Positions 43,684-51,980 of a DNA stretch of 64,000 nt are shown here, one piece after another (position 1 is the stretch's first letter; the number at the start of each line of letters is the position of its first letter). The notes beneath the pieces are model-generated. The model made no database searches, was not told the origin of the DNA, and saw only the letters and a list, made by a program, of their open reading frames with translations. This stretch comes from Thermoactinospora rubra (lineage in GTDB: Bacteria > Actinomycetota > Actinomycetes > Streptosporangiales > Streptosporangiaceae), in contig NZ_MSZZ01000058.1 in assembly GCF_002093975.1 (NCBI RefSeq), forward strand, positions 1 through 64,000, given 5' to 3'. Both the position numbers and the translations under genes were made by a program.

Positions 43684-45033
43684 GTGCATGCGCGGCGCAT
43701 GAGCCGGTTACAGCGGCTTCAGGGCAGGCGTAGGAGGAGGCGGGCGACCCGCCGTCTGATGATCGGGATCGTCGCCGCCGGGGTCGTCGCCCTCGGCGCC
43801 CCGCTCGTCTACTACGGCGCCTCCCCCGTGGCGTACTGGACCGAGTACCAGGAGGGGAAGGCGCGGGCGAGCCAGAAGGCGTGGACCCAGAAGACCCAGA
43901 AGACGTGGAGGCCGCGGCCGACCCCGACGCGCAAGCCCCGTCCGCGCTGGCGGCACACGCCGCAGCGACCCGCGCCGACGCCGACGTGGACCAGGGTGAC
44001 CACGAGCCCGCGGCCCACCGTGACCGCGTCGCACGGGCCCATCACGCTCGAGCCGACGCCGGGCACCGTGACACCGTCACCGACGCCCACGAAGGTCACC
44101 CCGACCCCGACGCCCACGAAGGCCACGCCGACCCCGACGCCGACGAAGGCAACTCCCTCGCCCACACTCACCACGCCGACGCCAACCCCCACGAAGATCA
44201 CGCCGACCCCGACGCCGACGAAGGTCACGCCCACCCCGGACCGCCCGACCGACCCGCCGCCCACCGGCGGCTTCCCGAACGCCGGCACCACCGGCCCGTC
44301 CCAGGGGACCAAGCTCACCAAGAGCGGCCCCCTGAAGATCACCAAGGACGGCACGGTCATCGAGAACCTCGAAGTCCACGGCGACATCGACATCTACGCC
44401 GACGACGTCGTCATCAGGAACACCCGGGTCATCGGGACCGGCGGCAACTGGGCCGTGCTCCAGCGCAAGGGACACTCGGGCCTGCGCATCGAGGACAGCG
44501 AGATCTCCGGCGACGGGCGCAACCGCACCCAGGTCGGCGTCCTCAACCAGGGCGGCATGCTGACCGTGCTGCGCAGCGACATCCACACGATCACCGACGG
44601 CATCTACACCGACCAGGGCGTCATCGAGGACAACTACCTGCACGACCCGGTGTACTTCGACGGTGACCACACCGACATGATCACCACCTCCGGCGGCCCG
44701 CCCAAGGGCGCCAAGCTGGTCATCCGCCACAACACGGTGATCAACACCCTCGACCAGACCGGCGCCATCGCCCTGTTCCAGGACTTCAGCGTCGTCCACG
44801 ACGTCCTCGTCGAGGGCAACTACCTCGCCGGCGGCGGCTACTCCCTGTACGGCGGAGCCGGCAAGCTGGGCAAGTCGTCCAACATCAAGATCGTCGGCAA
44901 CGTCTTCAGCCGTGCTGTCTGGCCCAAGGGCGGCTACTACGGCCCCGTGGCGTACTTCGACATGGACGGTCCGGGCAACGTCTGGTCGGGCAACGTCTGG
45001 GAGGAGACCGGCACCAGCGTGGCCGGGGGATGA
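43684..45033 (+). CDS. membrane-anchored beta-helix protein with Pro-Thr stalk
   Basis: A 449-residue paralogue of the preceding lipoprotein. An Arg-rich cytoplasmic start (LQGRRRRRRATRR), one membrane helix (LMIGIVAAGVVALGAPLVYY) and a roughly 120-residue Pro-Thr stalk of TPTPTK-type repeats precede the beta-helix domain (about 215-449). That domain shares HGDIDI-ADDVVIRN, HTITDGI, INTLDQTGAIALFQDFSV, GGGYSLYGG and VFSRAVWPKGGYYGPVAY with the lipoprotein. GTG 43684 follows AGGAG. Codon 9 is TTA. An AT-rich tract at 43580-43650 containing TATGCT (43640-43645) probably holds its own promoter. Confidence 0.85.
   Translation: MHARRMSRLQRLQGRRRRRRATRRLMIGIVAAGVVALGAPLVYYGASPVAYWTEYQEGKARASQKAWTQKTQKTWRPRPTPTRKPRPRWRHTPQRPAPTPTWTRVTTSPRPTVTASHGPITLEPTPGTVTPSPTPTKVTPTPTPTKATPTPTPTKATPSPTLTTPTPTPTKITPTPTPTKVTPTPDRPTDPPPTGGFPNAGTTGPSQGTKLTKSGPLKITKDGTVIENLEVHGDIDIYADDVVIRNTRVIGTGGNWAVLQRKGHSGLRIEDSEISGDGRNRTQVGVLNQGGMLTVLRSDIHTITDGIYTDQGVIEDNYLHDPVYFDGDHTDMITTSGGPPKGAKLVIRHNTVINTLDQTGAIALFQDFSVVHDVLVEGNYLAGGGYSLYGGAGKLGKSSNIKIVGNVFSRAVWPKGGYYGPVAYFDMDGPGNVWSGNVWEETGTSVAGG
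44083..44240 (+). repeat. Pro-Thr-Lys coding repeats of the stalk
   Basis: Degenerate repeats of ACGCCCACGAAG-type units encode TPTPTK(V/A/I)T. They are in frame and coding, likely spanning the cell wall. Confidence 0.85.
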
Positions 45034-45074
45034 TGGCGTACGTTCGGGGACGACGAGGTCGGAGGTCGCCGTAA

Positions 45075-45677
45075 GTGGAACCGTTGGACATCGAGGGCGC
45101 CTGGGTGTTCACGCCCGCCATCCACGCCGACGACCGCGGCACGTTCCTGGAATGGTTCCGCGCGGACCGGCTGGCGGAGGCCACCGGCCGCGCCCTCGGC
45201 CTGGCCCAGGCGAACACCTCGGTCTCCAGGCGCGGCGTCCTGAGAGGCGTCCACTTCGCCGACGTCCCCCCGGGGCAGGCGAAGTACGTCACCTGCCTTA
45301 GGGGAGCCGTCCTGGACGTCGTCGTCGACCTGCGCGCCAGCTCGCCGACGTTCGGCCGCTGGACCGCCGTGGAGCTCGACGACGTCTCGCGCAGGGGCGT
45401 CTTCATCGCGGAGGGGCTCGGCCACGGCTTCCTGGCCCTCAGCGACGACGCCGTGATCACCTACCTGTGCTCGGAGCCGTACCGCCCGGCCAGAGAGCAC
45501 GGTGTCCACCCCCTCGACCCCGACCTGGGCATAGCCTGGCCGGCCGGTGTGGCGCCGATCCTGTCGCCGAAGGACGCCGCGGCCCCCTCACTCGCCGAGG
45601 CCCTGGCCGCGGGCACGCTGCCCGACTACCGGGAATGCCTGGCCTTCTACGACAAGCTCAAGCTTCACCACACGTAG
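45075..45677 (+). CDS. rmlC: dTDP-4-dehydrorhamnose 3,5-epimerase
   Basis: A 200-residue cupin epimerase performing step 3 of dTDP-rhamnose synthesis. It shows DDRGTFLEWFRAD, QANTSVSRRGVLRGVHFADVPPGQAKYV with the conserved RGVLRGxH, LDVVVDLRASSPTFGRW, and GLGHGFLALSDDAVITYLCSEPY with the catalytic His and Tyr region. It completes the rml set about 26 kb from rmlABD. GTG 45075; the end overlaps the convergent LCP gene by 13 bases. Confidence 0.95.
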   Translation: MEPLDIEGAWVFTPAIHADDRGTFLEWFRADRLAEATGRALGLAQANTSVSRRGVLRGVHFADVPPGQAKYVTCLRGAVLDVVVDLRASSPTFGRWTAVELDDVSRRGVFIAEGLGHGFLALSDDAVITYLCSEPYRPAREHGVHPLDPDLGIAWPAGVAPILSPKDAAAPSLAEALAAGTLPDYRECLAFYDKLKLHHT

Positions 45678-46666
45678 GTGGAGGTCAGCGAGTCCTCCGG
45701 CAGGTACTCGCCGATCTTGTTGGTCCTGAGCGCCTCGTAGAGCTTGGCGCTCTCGGCGGCGTCCAGCTTGACGACGCTGGCCCCCTTGACCGTGCCGACG
45801 CCCTTCATGGGGACGACCGTCGAGATCAGGTCCTTGGCGCGCACGTGGCGCAACTCCAGCGCCAGGTCGCGCAGCGTGCCCAGCGTCACGCCGGAGTCGA
45901 CGCTGATCGACTTGGTGACCGCCTCCAGCAGCTCGTTGAGCGCGAGGGGATCGGTGAGCGTGCCCTTGCTGACCACCTTCTCGCCGAGCGCGCGGAGGAA
46001 GGCCTGCTGGCGCTTGATCCGGTCGAAGTCGCCGCCCGCCAGGTTGTAGCGCTGGCGGACGAAGTTCAGCGCGCTCTCACCCTCCAGGACGACCTTGCCC
46101 TGCTTCCAGGTGATCTTGCTGATCGGGTCGTGGACGGTCTGCATCAGGTGGAGCTCCACGCCGCCGATCGCCTTGGTGATGTCGACGAAGCCGCGGAAGT
46201 CGAGCGCGGCGAAGTGGTCGATGCGGACCTTGGTCAGCTGCTCGACGGTCTTGATGAGCAGCTTCGGCCCCCCGAACGCGTACGCCGCGTTGATCTTGTC
46301 CTTGCCGTGCCCGGGAATGGGCACGTAGGCGTCGCGCGGGATGCTGATCAGGTAGACACGCCTCCTGTCCGGCGGCAGGTGCACGATCATGATCGTGTCG
46401 GCGCGCTGGTGTCCCAGCTCCTCCGGCCTGCGGTCGGACCCGACGAACAGCCAGTTCTGCGCCGAGCCCGCGACCCTGGCCGGACGCTCGGGCTCGTCGG
46501 GGAAGACCTGGCCGATGCGCTTGATGTTGCTGTTGTAGGTGTACTGCCGCTCGAAGGCGAGGATCGTGAGCGCGGCGAGCGGGACCAGCAGGACGAGCGC
46601 GGTGACGATCAATAACTTGCGCCGGCGCGTGCGTGGACGCTCGGATGCGGCTTCTCCCTCTGTCAC
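45665..46666 (-). CDS. LytR-CpsA-Psr (LCP) family protein
   Basis: A 333-residue membrane-anchored protein. One helix (KLLIVTALVLLVPLAALTILAF) is followed by the LCP domain: NWLFVGSDRR, RADTIMIVHLPPDRRRVYLISIPRDAYVPIPGHGKDKINAAYAFGG (in parts), VDITKAIGGVEL and ALNFVRQRYNLAGGDFDRIKRQQAFLRAL. These are the pyrophosphate- and polyprenyl-binding Arg/Asp motifs of enzymes that ligate wall polymers to peptidoglycan. I use GTG 46666, where the short basic N-terminus begins. Codon 18 is TTA (46613-46615). It probably attaches the polymer made by this locus to the wall. Confidence 0.92.
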   Translation of the reverse strand: MTEGEAASERPRTRRRKLLIVTALVLLVPLAALTILAFERQYTYNSNIKRIGQVFPDEPERPARVAGSAQNWLFVGSDRRPEELGHQRADTIMIVHLPPDRRRVYLISIPRDAYVPIPGHGKDKINAAYAFGGPKLLIKTVEQLTKVRIDHFAALDFRGFVDITKAIGGVELHLMQTVHDPISKITWKQGKVVLEGESALNFVRQRYNLAGGDFDRIKRQQAFLRALGEKVVSKGTLTDPLALNELLEAVTKSISVDSGVTLGTLRDLALELRHVRAKDLISTVVPMKGVGTVKGASVVKLDAAESAKLYEALRTNKIGEYLPEDSLTSTYVW

Positions 46667-46763
46667 AGCTCGTCCCGTCGACGTGGCCGATGGTGGGGAA
46701 ATGGTAGCCGACCGCCCCGATCGCCAGGAGCCGGGCCAAGCCGTACACACCGGGAAACGAGAC

Positions 46764-46799
46764 GGCGGCCCGCGCCTGTCGGTGAGGGCGCGGGCCGCC
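46764..46799 (-). terminator. strong terminator after korB
   Basis: Perfect 13-base arms GGCGGCCCGCGCC and GGCGCGGGCCGCC with a 10-base loop. It begins 14 bases after the korB stop on the minus strand. Confidence 0.85.
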
Positions 46800-46812
46800 G
46801 GTCCGGCCCGTG

Positions 46813-47871
46813 TCAGTCGATGCGCCAGGTGTCCCCGGCGTGCAGCAGCGCCCCCAGGTCGCCCCGGCCCTGCTGGGCCACGGCCTCATCCAGCTGGCCC
46901 TGCATGAGCGAGTCGTAGCTGGGCCGGTCCACCTGGCGGAAGATGCCGATCGGCACGTGCTCGAAGGCCGGCTCGTCCAGCCGCGACAGCGCGAAGGCCA
47001 CCGACGGGTCGGGGTTGTGCGCGTCGTGCACGAGGATCCGGTCCTCGCTTACGCTGTCGCGCGGCACGACCTCCAGGCCGCCGTCCGCCCCCCGCACGAC
47101 CGCCTTGGTGGCGCTCACGATCGGCTGCCCGTGCTCCAGCCGCAGCGTGATGTCGTCGCGCACCTCGGGGTCCTTCAGCGGCTCGAAGGCGTTGTCGTTG
47201 AAGATGTTGCAGTTCTGGTAGATCTCCACGAACGACGTGCCGCGGTGGGCGGTCGCCTCGCGCAGCACCGACTGCAGGTGCTTGCGGTCGGAGTCGATCG
47301 TCCGGGCGACGAAGGTGGCCTCGGCGCCCAGCACCAGGGAGATCGGGTTGAACGGCCGGTCCAGCGAGCCCATCGGCGTCGATTTGGTGATCTTGCCGAG
47401 CTCGCTGGTGGGGGAGTACTGGCCCTTGGTCAGCCCGTAGATCCTGTTGTTGAACAGCAGGATGTTGAGGTTGACGTTGCGGCGCAGCGCGTGGATCAGG
47501 TGGTTGCCGCCGATCGACAGCGCGTCGCCGTCACCCGTGATCACCCACACGCTCAGGTCGGGCCTGCTCGCGGCCAGCCCGGTGGCGATCGCCGGGGCGC
47601 GGCCGTGGATGGAGTGGAAGCCGTAGGTGTTCAGGTAGTACGGGAAGCGGCTGGAGCAGCCGATGCCGGAGACGAACACGATGTTCTCGCGCCGCAGCCC
47701 CAGCTCGGGCAGGAAGCTCTGCACCGCGGCCAGGATGGCGTAGTCGCCGCAGCCGGGGCACCAGCGGACCTCCTGGTCGCTCTTGTAGTCCTTGAGCGAC
47801 TGCTTGCCCTCGGCCTTGGGAACGAGGGCCAGGCCCTTGCCGTTCACCAGCTCAGTCAGGTTGTCAGGCAC
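46813..47871 (-). CDS. korB: 2-oxoacid:ferredoxin oxidoreductase, beta subunit
   Basis: A 352-residue thiamine diphosphate- and 4Fe-4S-binding subunit of the 2-oxoglutarate:ferredoxin oxidoreductase type (Rv2454c-like). WCPGCGDYAILAAV supplies the first cluster cysteines, with GIGCSSRFPYYLNTYGFHSIHGRAP next. GDGDALSIGGNHLIHALRRNVNLNILLFNN is the ThDP/Mg motif, and YQNCNIFND holds another cysteine. It oxidises a 2-oxoacid with CoA and reduces ferredoxin. GTG 47871 overlaps korA by eight bases. Confidence 0.94.
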   Translation of the reverse strand: MPDNLTELVNGKGLALVPKAEGKQSLKDYKSDQEVRWCPGCGDYAILAAVQSFLPELGLRRENIVFVSGIGCSSRFPYYLNTYGFHSIHGRAPAIATGLAASRPDLSVWVITGDGDALSIGGNHLIHALRRNVNLNILLFNNRIYGLTKGQYSPTSELGKITKSTPMGSLDRPFNPISLVLGAEATFVARTIDSDRKHLQSVLREATAHRGTSFVEIYQNCNIFNDNAFEPLKDPEVRDDITLRLEHGQPIVSATKAVVRGADGGLEVVPRDSVSEDRILVHDAHNPDPSVAFALSRLDEPAFEHVPIGIFRQVDRPSYDSLMQGQLDEAVAQQGRGDLGALLHAGDTWRID

Positions 47872-49711
47872 TGTCGATCACGTCCTGGATGACTCCGGCC
47901 AGTTCCTCGGCCTTGAACGGAAGCCCGCGCACGCGGTTGTAGCCGATGACGTCCACGAGGTACCTCGCCCGCAGGATCATGGCCAGCTGGCCGAGGTTGA
48001 CCTCGGGCAGCAGGACCTTGTCGTACTTCCTGAGGACCTCGCCGGTGTTCTTGGGCAGCGGGTTGAGGTGGCGGAAGTGCGCCTGGGCGACGTGGCCGCC
48101 CGCCTTCCTGATCCGGCGTACGGCTGCCGCGATCGGCCCGTAGGTCGACCCCCAGCCCACCACCAGCACGTTCGCCTCGCCCGAGGGGTCGTCGACCTCC
48201 AGGTCGGGCACGTCGATGCCGTCGACCTTGGCCTGGCGCAGCCGCACCATCAGGTCGTGGTTGGCCGGGTCGTAGGAGATGTTGCCGGTGCCGTCGGCCT
48301 TCTCGATGCCGCCGATGCGGTGCTCCAGGCCGGCCGTTCCCGGGATCGCCCAGGGCCGGGCCAGCGTCTCCGGGTCGCGCTTGTAGGGCAGGAAGGTCGT
48401 GCCGTCCTCGCCGTTGGGCGCGGCGGTGAACTCCTGGGAAATGTCCGGCAATTCGGAAAGTTCCGGCAGGCGCCACGGCTCCGACCCGTTGGCCAGGTAG
48501 CCGTCCGACAGCAGGTAGACCGGCGTGCGGTACTTGATCGCGATCCGGGCGGCCTCGAGGGCGGCGTCGAAGCAGTCGCTGGGCGAGCGCGGCGCCACCA
48601 CCGGCACCGGCGACTCGCCGTTGCGGCCGAACAGCGCCATCAGCAGGTCGGCCTGCTCGGTCTTGGTCGGCATGCCGGTGCTCGGCCCGGCCCGCTGCAC
48701 GTCCACCAGGATCAGCGGCAGCTCGGTCGCCACCGCCAGGCCCACCGTCTCGGCCTTCAGCGCCACGCCGGGGCCGCTGGTGGTGGTCACGCCCAGCGCC
48801 CCGCCGAAGGAGGCGCCCAGCGCCGCGCCGACGCCGGCGATCTCGTCCTCGGCCTGGAAGGTGCGCACGCCGAAGTTCTTGTGCTTGGACAGCTCGTGCA
48901 GGATGTCGCTGGCCGGGGTGATCGGATAGGAGCCGAGGAACAGCGGCAGCCCGCTCTGCACGCCGGCCGCGATCAGGCCCAGGGCCAGCGCCTGGTTGCC
49001 GGTGATGTTGCGGTAGACGCCCGGCGCCAGCTTGGCTGGCTTGACCTCGTACGACACCGAGAACGACTCGGTGGTCTCGCCGTAGTTCCAGCCCGCCTGG
49101 AAGGCCGCCACGTTCGCCTTGGCGATCTCGGGCTTCCTGGCGAACTTCGTCTCGATGAACTTGATCGTGTGCTCGGTCGGCCGGTGGTAGAGCCAGCTCA
49201 GCAGCCCGAGGGCGAACATGTTCTTGGAACGCTCGGCGTCCTTCTTGGAGATGTCGAAGTTCTCCAGCGCCTTGACCGTCAGCGAGGTCAGCGGCACCGC
49301 GTGGACGCGCCACTCGCTCAGCGAGCCGTCCTCCAGCGGATTGGTCTCGTAGCCGACCTTCTGGAGGTTGCGCTTGGTGAACTCGTCGGTGTTGACGATG
49401 ATGTCGGCGCCGCGCGGCAGGTCGGGCAGGTTGGCCTTCAGCGCGGCGGGGTTCATGGCCACCAGGACGTTGGGCGCGTCGCCGGGGGTCAGGATGTCGT
49501 GGTCGGCGAAGTGGAGCTGGAAGCTGGACACGCCGGGCAGGGTGCCCGCGGGGGCCCGGATCTCGGCGGGGAAGTTGGGGAAGGTCGACAGGTCGTTGCC
49601 GAACTCCGCCGTGCCCGCGGTGAAGCGGTCGCCGGTGAGCTGCATGCCGTCGCCGGAGTCTCCGGCGAAGCGGATGATCACGCGGTCGAGTTGCTGAACC
49701 TGCTTGCTCAC
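47864..49711 (-). CDS. korA: 2-oxoacid:acceptor oxidoreductase, fused gamma-alpha subunit
   Basis: A 615-residue subunit (Rv2455c-like). The N-terminal gamma domain (about 1-185) begins RVIIRFAGDSGDGMQLTGDRF. The alpha part follows with GNQALALGLIAAGVQSGLPLFLGSYPITPASDILHELSKH and FQAEDEIAGVGAALGASFGGALGVTTTSGPGVALKAE. A C-terminal transketolase-like domain is EANVLVVGWGSTYGPIAAAV. GTG 49711 follows GAGGAGG. It pairs with korB. Confidence 0.95.
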   Translation of the reverse strand: MSKQVQQLDRVIIRFAGDSGDGMQLTGDRFTAGTAEFGNDLSTFPNFPAEIRAPAGTLPGVSSFQLHFADHDILTPGDAPNVLVAMNPAALKANLPDLPRGADIIVNTDEFTKRNLQKVGYETNPLEDGSLSEWRVHAVPLTSLTVKALENFDISKKDAERSKNMFALGLLSWLYHRPTEHTIKFIETKFARKPEIAKANVAAFQAGWNYGETTESFSVSYEVKPAKLAPGVYRNITGNQALALGLIAAGVQSGLPLFLGSYPITPASDILHELSKHKNFGVRTFQAEDEIAGVGAALGASFGGALGVTTTSGPGVALKAETVGLAVATELPLILVDVQRAGPSTGMPTKTEQADLLMALFGRNGESPVPVVAPRSPSDCFDAALEAARIAIKYRTPVYLLSDGYLANGSEPWRLPELSELPDISQEFTAAPNGEDGTTFLPYKRDPETLARPWAIPGTAGLEHRIGGIEKADGTGNISYDPANHDLMVRLRQAKVDGIDVPDLEVDDPSGEANVLVVGWGSTYGPIAAAVRRIRKAGGHVAQAHFRHLNPLPKNTGEVLRKYDKVLLPEVNLGQLAMILRARYLVDVIGYNRVRGLPFKAEELAGVIQDVIDSA

Positions 49712-49769
49712 AGCTCAGACCTCCTCGACGCGCCGTGGGTACTGTCGCTGTGGCGCGTTGTCTATTTCC

Positions 49770-49775
49770 ATGCTA
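49770..49775 (-). promoter_or_regulatory. -10 candidate for korAB
   Basis: TAGCAT on the minus strand fits TANNNT and gives a leader of about 50 bases before GTG 49711. No clear -35; the remaining 49776-49961 shows no gene. Confidence 0.35.
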
Positions 49776-49961
49776 GATCCTCGAAGGGGTCACACGTTTC
49801 CACACTGCCCAAAGCGGGTAAACGCAGTCTTTTCATTGGGCGACGAGAGAACGGGACCCTTGACAGAGCCCGGACGCGAGCCGACACAGGTCGACGTGCA
49901 GGCGGGCGACGAGGAGCGTTGGGGTCACGAGCGCCAACTATACGTCCCCCTGCCGCGTGGC

Positions 49962-51416
49962 TCAGTCCAGGGGGCCGGATGAGTACACCCGACCCGCCCG
50001 CATTCCGGCATCGCCGTACAACTCGGGAACGGTGACGAGCTCGAAACCCTTCCTGCGGAGCTCCTTGAGGATGGCCGCGACCGCCTCGACGGTCGTCCGG
50101 TGGATCTCGTGCATGCGGACGATGGCCCCCGCGTGCGCCTCCCCGACGACCTTCCGCACGATCTCGCACGGGGCCCTCTCGTGCTCGTCGCCGGCGTCGA
50201 CGTCCCAGGTCACCAGTGCCAGGCCGAGCCGTTCGGCGACCGCCTCGGCCTCCCTGCCCGCGTTGCCGTACGGCGGGCGGGCCAGCGTGGGCCGCTCCCC
50301 GGTGGCCGCGGCGAGCGCGTCCTGGGTACGGCTCAGCGAGTCGGTGACGCGGCTGGAGGACAGTTTCGTCAGGTCGAGGTGTGCCCAGGTGTGGTTGGCG
50401 ACCACGTGGCCTTCCCGGTGGATGCGGCGCACGATGTCCGGGTCGGCGGCGGCGTTCAGGCCGACCGTGAAGAACGTGGCCCTGGCGTGCTCCTTCCTCA
50501 GGATGTCGAGCAGGTCGGCGGTGTGGGGGCCGGGGCCGTCCTCGAAGGTGAGGGCGACGCACTTGGCGGTGGCGCAGTCGACGGCCCGGGAGGGCGGCGC
50601 GGCGAGGAAGCGGGGGACGGCCGAGGAGGGTGAGGGGGTCGCGGGGGTCTGCGCGAGCGGCGGGACGGCGGGCCGCAGGGCGGCCCGGAGGGCGGCGGCC
50701 TGCGCCAGCCGTCCGGTCCGCGACAGCAGCGGCAGTGCCTGCTCGGCCGACACGGTCACGGCCACCCGGCCCTGCGCGCACGCCGCCACCTGGCAGTCGT
50801 CGAACTCCACGACCAGGTCGCCGTCGGCGTTGAACGCCATCGAGTCCATGGCCTCGTCCGTGACCAGCGGGCGCGTGCCGGAGCCGGGATCGCCGATGCG
50901 CTCGCGCCTGAGCAGCTGGTCCAGCACCAGGCGCTTGACCGCCGGCAGGTCCTTGACCAGGCCCTTGGACGGGACCGCCTGCCCGCTGCCGCGGTCGTAC
51001 CAGAGCGTGCGCAGGGAGTGGCCCCAGCCGCCGTCCGCGAACTCGCCGGTGCGCAGCCGTACTCCGATGACCTGGGGGGAGAAGGCGGCCAGCCGCCACT
51101 CCACGGTGAGCTCGGAGCGCAGGCCGCTGCCCCGGGTGCGTTCGCGGAACTCGGTCAGCTGCCGGTCGACCTCCTGGCGCAGGGCGCGGTTGAACGCGGG
51201 CACGTCGGCGAAGTGGGGGTAGAGCACATACGCTGAGTTCTCGTCGGTGACGGTCATGGGGGTCAGGCCCTGGACCGCCGCGGGCGCCACGAAGGGGATC
51301 CTCGTGGGGTCGGCGGGGACCGGCCCGTCAAGTTCGGGGGCTGGCGGGGTCACGCCGCAGCCGGTCAGGCCGGCGACGAGAAGTGCGATTCCTCCGAAGA
51401 ACCGCTTTATATGCAT
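49962..51416 (-). CDS. polysaccharide deacetylase (CE4) lipoprotein with RsiV-like N-terminal domain
   Basis: A 484-residue lipoprotein. ATG 51416 opens MHIKRFFGGIALLVAGLTGC with lipobox LTGC. Residues about 45-225 resemble the DUF3298/RsiV-type domain (VTDEAMDSMAFNADGDLVVEFDDCQVA). The CE4 domain (about 285-475) has the motifs TFEDGPGPHT, HTWAH, RPPYGN, WDVDAGDE and MHEIH. The metal-binding Asp-His-His set is present, but the first motif has Glu where CE4 enzymes have the catalytic Asp (TFDDG). It probably acts on peptidoglycan or secreted glycan; activity with the substitution is uncertain. Confidence 0.9.
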   Translation of the reverse strand: MHIKRFFGGIALLVAGLTGCGVTPPAPELDGPVPADPTRIPFVAPAAVQGLTPMTVTDENSAYVLYPHFADVPAFNRALRQEVDRQLTEFRERTRGSGLRSELTVEWRLAAFSPQVIGVRLRTGEFADGGWGHSLRTLWYDRGSGQAVPSKGLVKDLPAVKRLVLDQLLRRERIGDPGSGTRPLVTDEAMDSMAFNADGDLVVEFDDCQVAACAQGRVAVTVSAEQALPLLSRTGRLAQAAALRAALRPAVPPLAQTPATPSPSSAVPRFLAAPPSRAVDCATAKCVALTFEDGPGPHTADLLDILRKEHARATFFTVGLNAAADPDIVRRIHREGHVVANHTWAHLDLTKLSSSRVTDSLSRTQDALAAATGERPTLARPPYGNAGREAEAVAERLGLALVTWDVDAGDEHERAPCEIVRKVVGEAHAGAIVRMHEIHRTTVEAVAAILKELRRKGFELVTVPELYGDAGMRAGRVYSSGPLD

Positions 51417-51576
51417 GAATGGGACCTTAATTTCTGCCAAGAGTGACCTATGCCTGTTTTACGGTCTCTTGGGGTTAGGCGGCCGGTTATTTGGGGTACG
51501 AACAGTTACTTGTGAGATGCGTGGGGTGTCGCCTTCACTGACGTCTGGAGGCTGGGACCGGAGGCCGGCGAGGAGT

Positions 51577-51582
51577 TACGAT
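51577..51582 (+). promoter_or_regulatory. -10 element of the nuo operon (leaderless)
   Basis: TACGAT lies six bases before the nuoA ATG. An AT-rich tract at 51430-51510 between the divergent deacetylase gene and nuoA likely carries both promoters. Confidence 0.45.
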
Positions 51583-51588
51583 CGCGCC

Positions 51589-51960
51589 ATGGACGGCTAC
51601 TTCGGCTCCTACCTGCTGGTCGCCGTGCTCCTCGCGATCGGCGTGGGCATCGTGGCCGTCGCGCTGCTCGCCAACCGGATGCTCCGCCCCTCCAGGCCCA
51701 CCCCCGACAAGCTGCTCACCTACGAGTGCGGCGTCGACCCGGTCGGCGAGGGCTGGGCGCAGTCGCAGATCCGCTACTACGTCTTCACCTACCTCTACGT
51801 GGTCTTCGCGGTCGACGCCGTCTTCCTCTTCCCGTGGGCGACCGTCTTCGCCGCGCCCGGCTTCGGGATGACCACGCTCGTCGAGATGTTCGTGTTCCTG
51901 GGGTTCATTGCACTCGGCATCCTCTATGCCTGGCGTAAAAGGGTTCTGTCCTGGACATAG
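51589..51960 (+). CDS. nuoA: NADH-quinone oxidoreductase subunit A-like
   Basis: A 123-residue membrane subunit of complex I with three helices (LVAVLLAIGVGIVAVALLA, IRYYVFTYLYVVFAVDAVFLFPWA, TLVEMFVFLGFIALGILYAW). The loop between helices 1 and 2 has TYECGVDPVGEGWAQSQIRYY, with the conserved Cys-Gly-x-(D/E)P. ATG 51589 is supported by a -10 six bases upstream. It begins the nuo locus but is followed by a protease gene instead of nuoB. Confidence 0.94.
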   Translation: MDGYFGSYLLVAVLLAIGVGIVAVALLANRMLRPSRPTPDKLLTYECGVDPVGEGWAQSQIRYYVFTYLYVVFAVDAVFLFPWATVFAAPGFGMTTLVEMFVFLGFIALGILYAWRKRVLSWT

Positions 51961-51980
51961 CGCTGCTATAAGTGACGGCC

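Noticed and set aside
44083..44240. Regular short repeats, possible CRISPR
   Set aside because: No unique spacers of constant length; the repeats are in frame and encode a Pro-Thr stalk.
49704..49982. Plus-strand 92-codon ORF between korA and the deacetylase gene
   Set aside because: Composition is not protein-like, there is no ribosome binding site, and it overlaps the korA start region.
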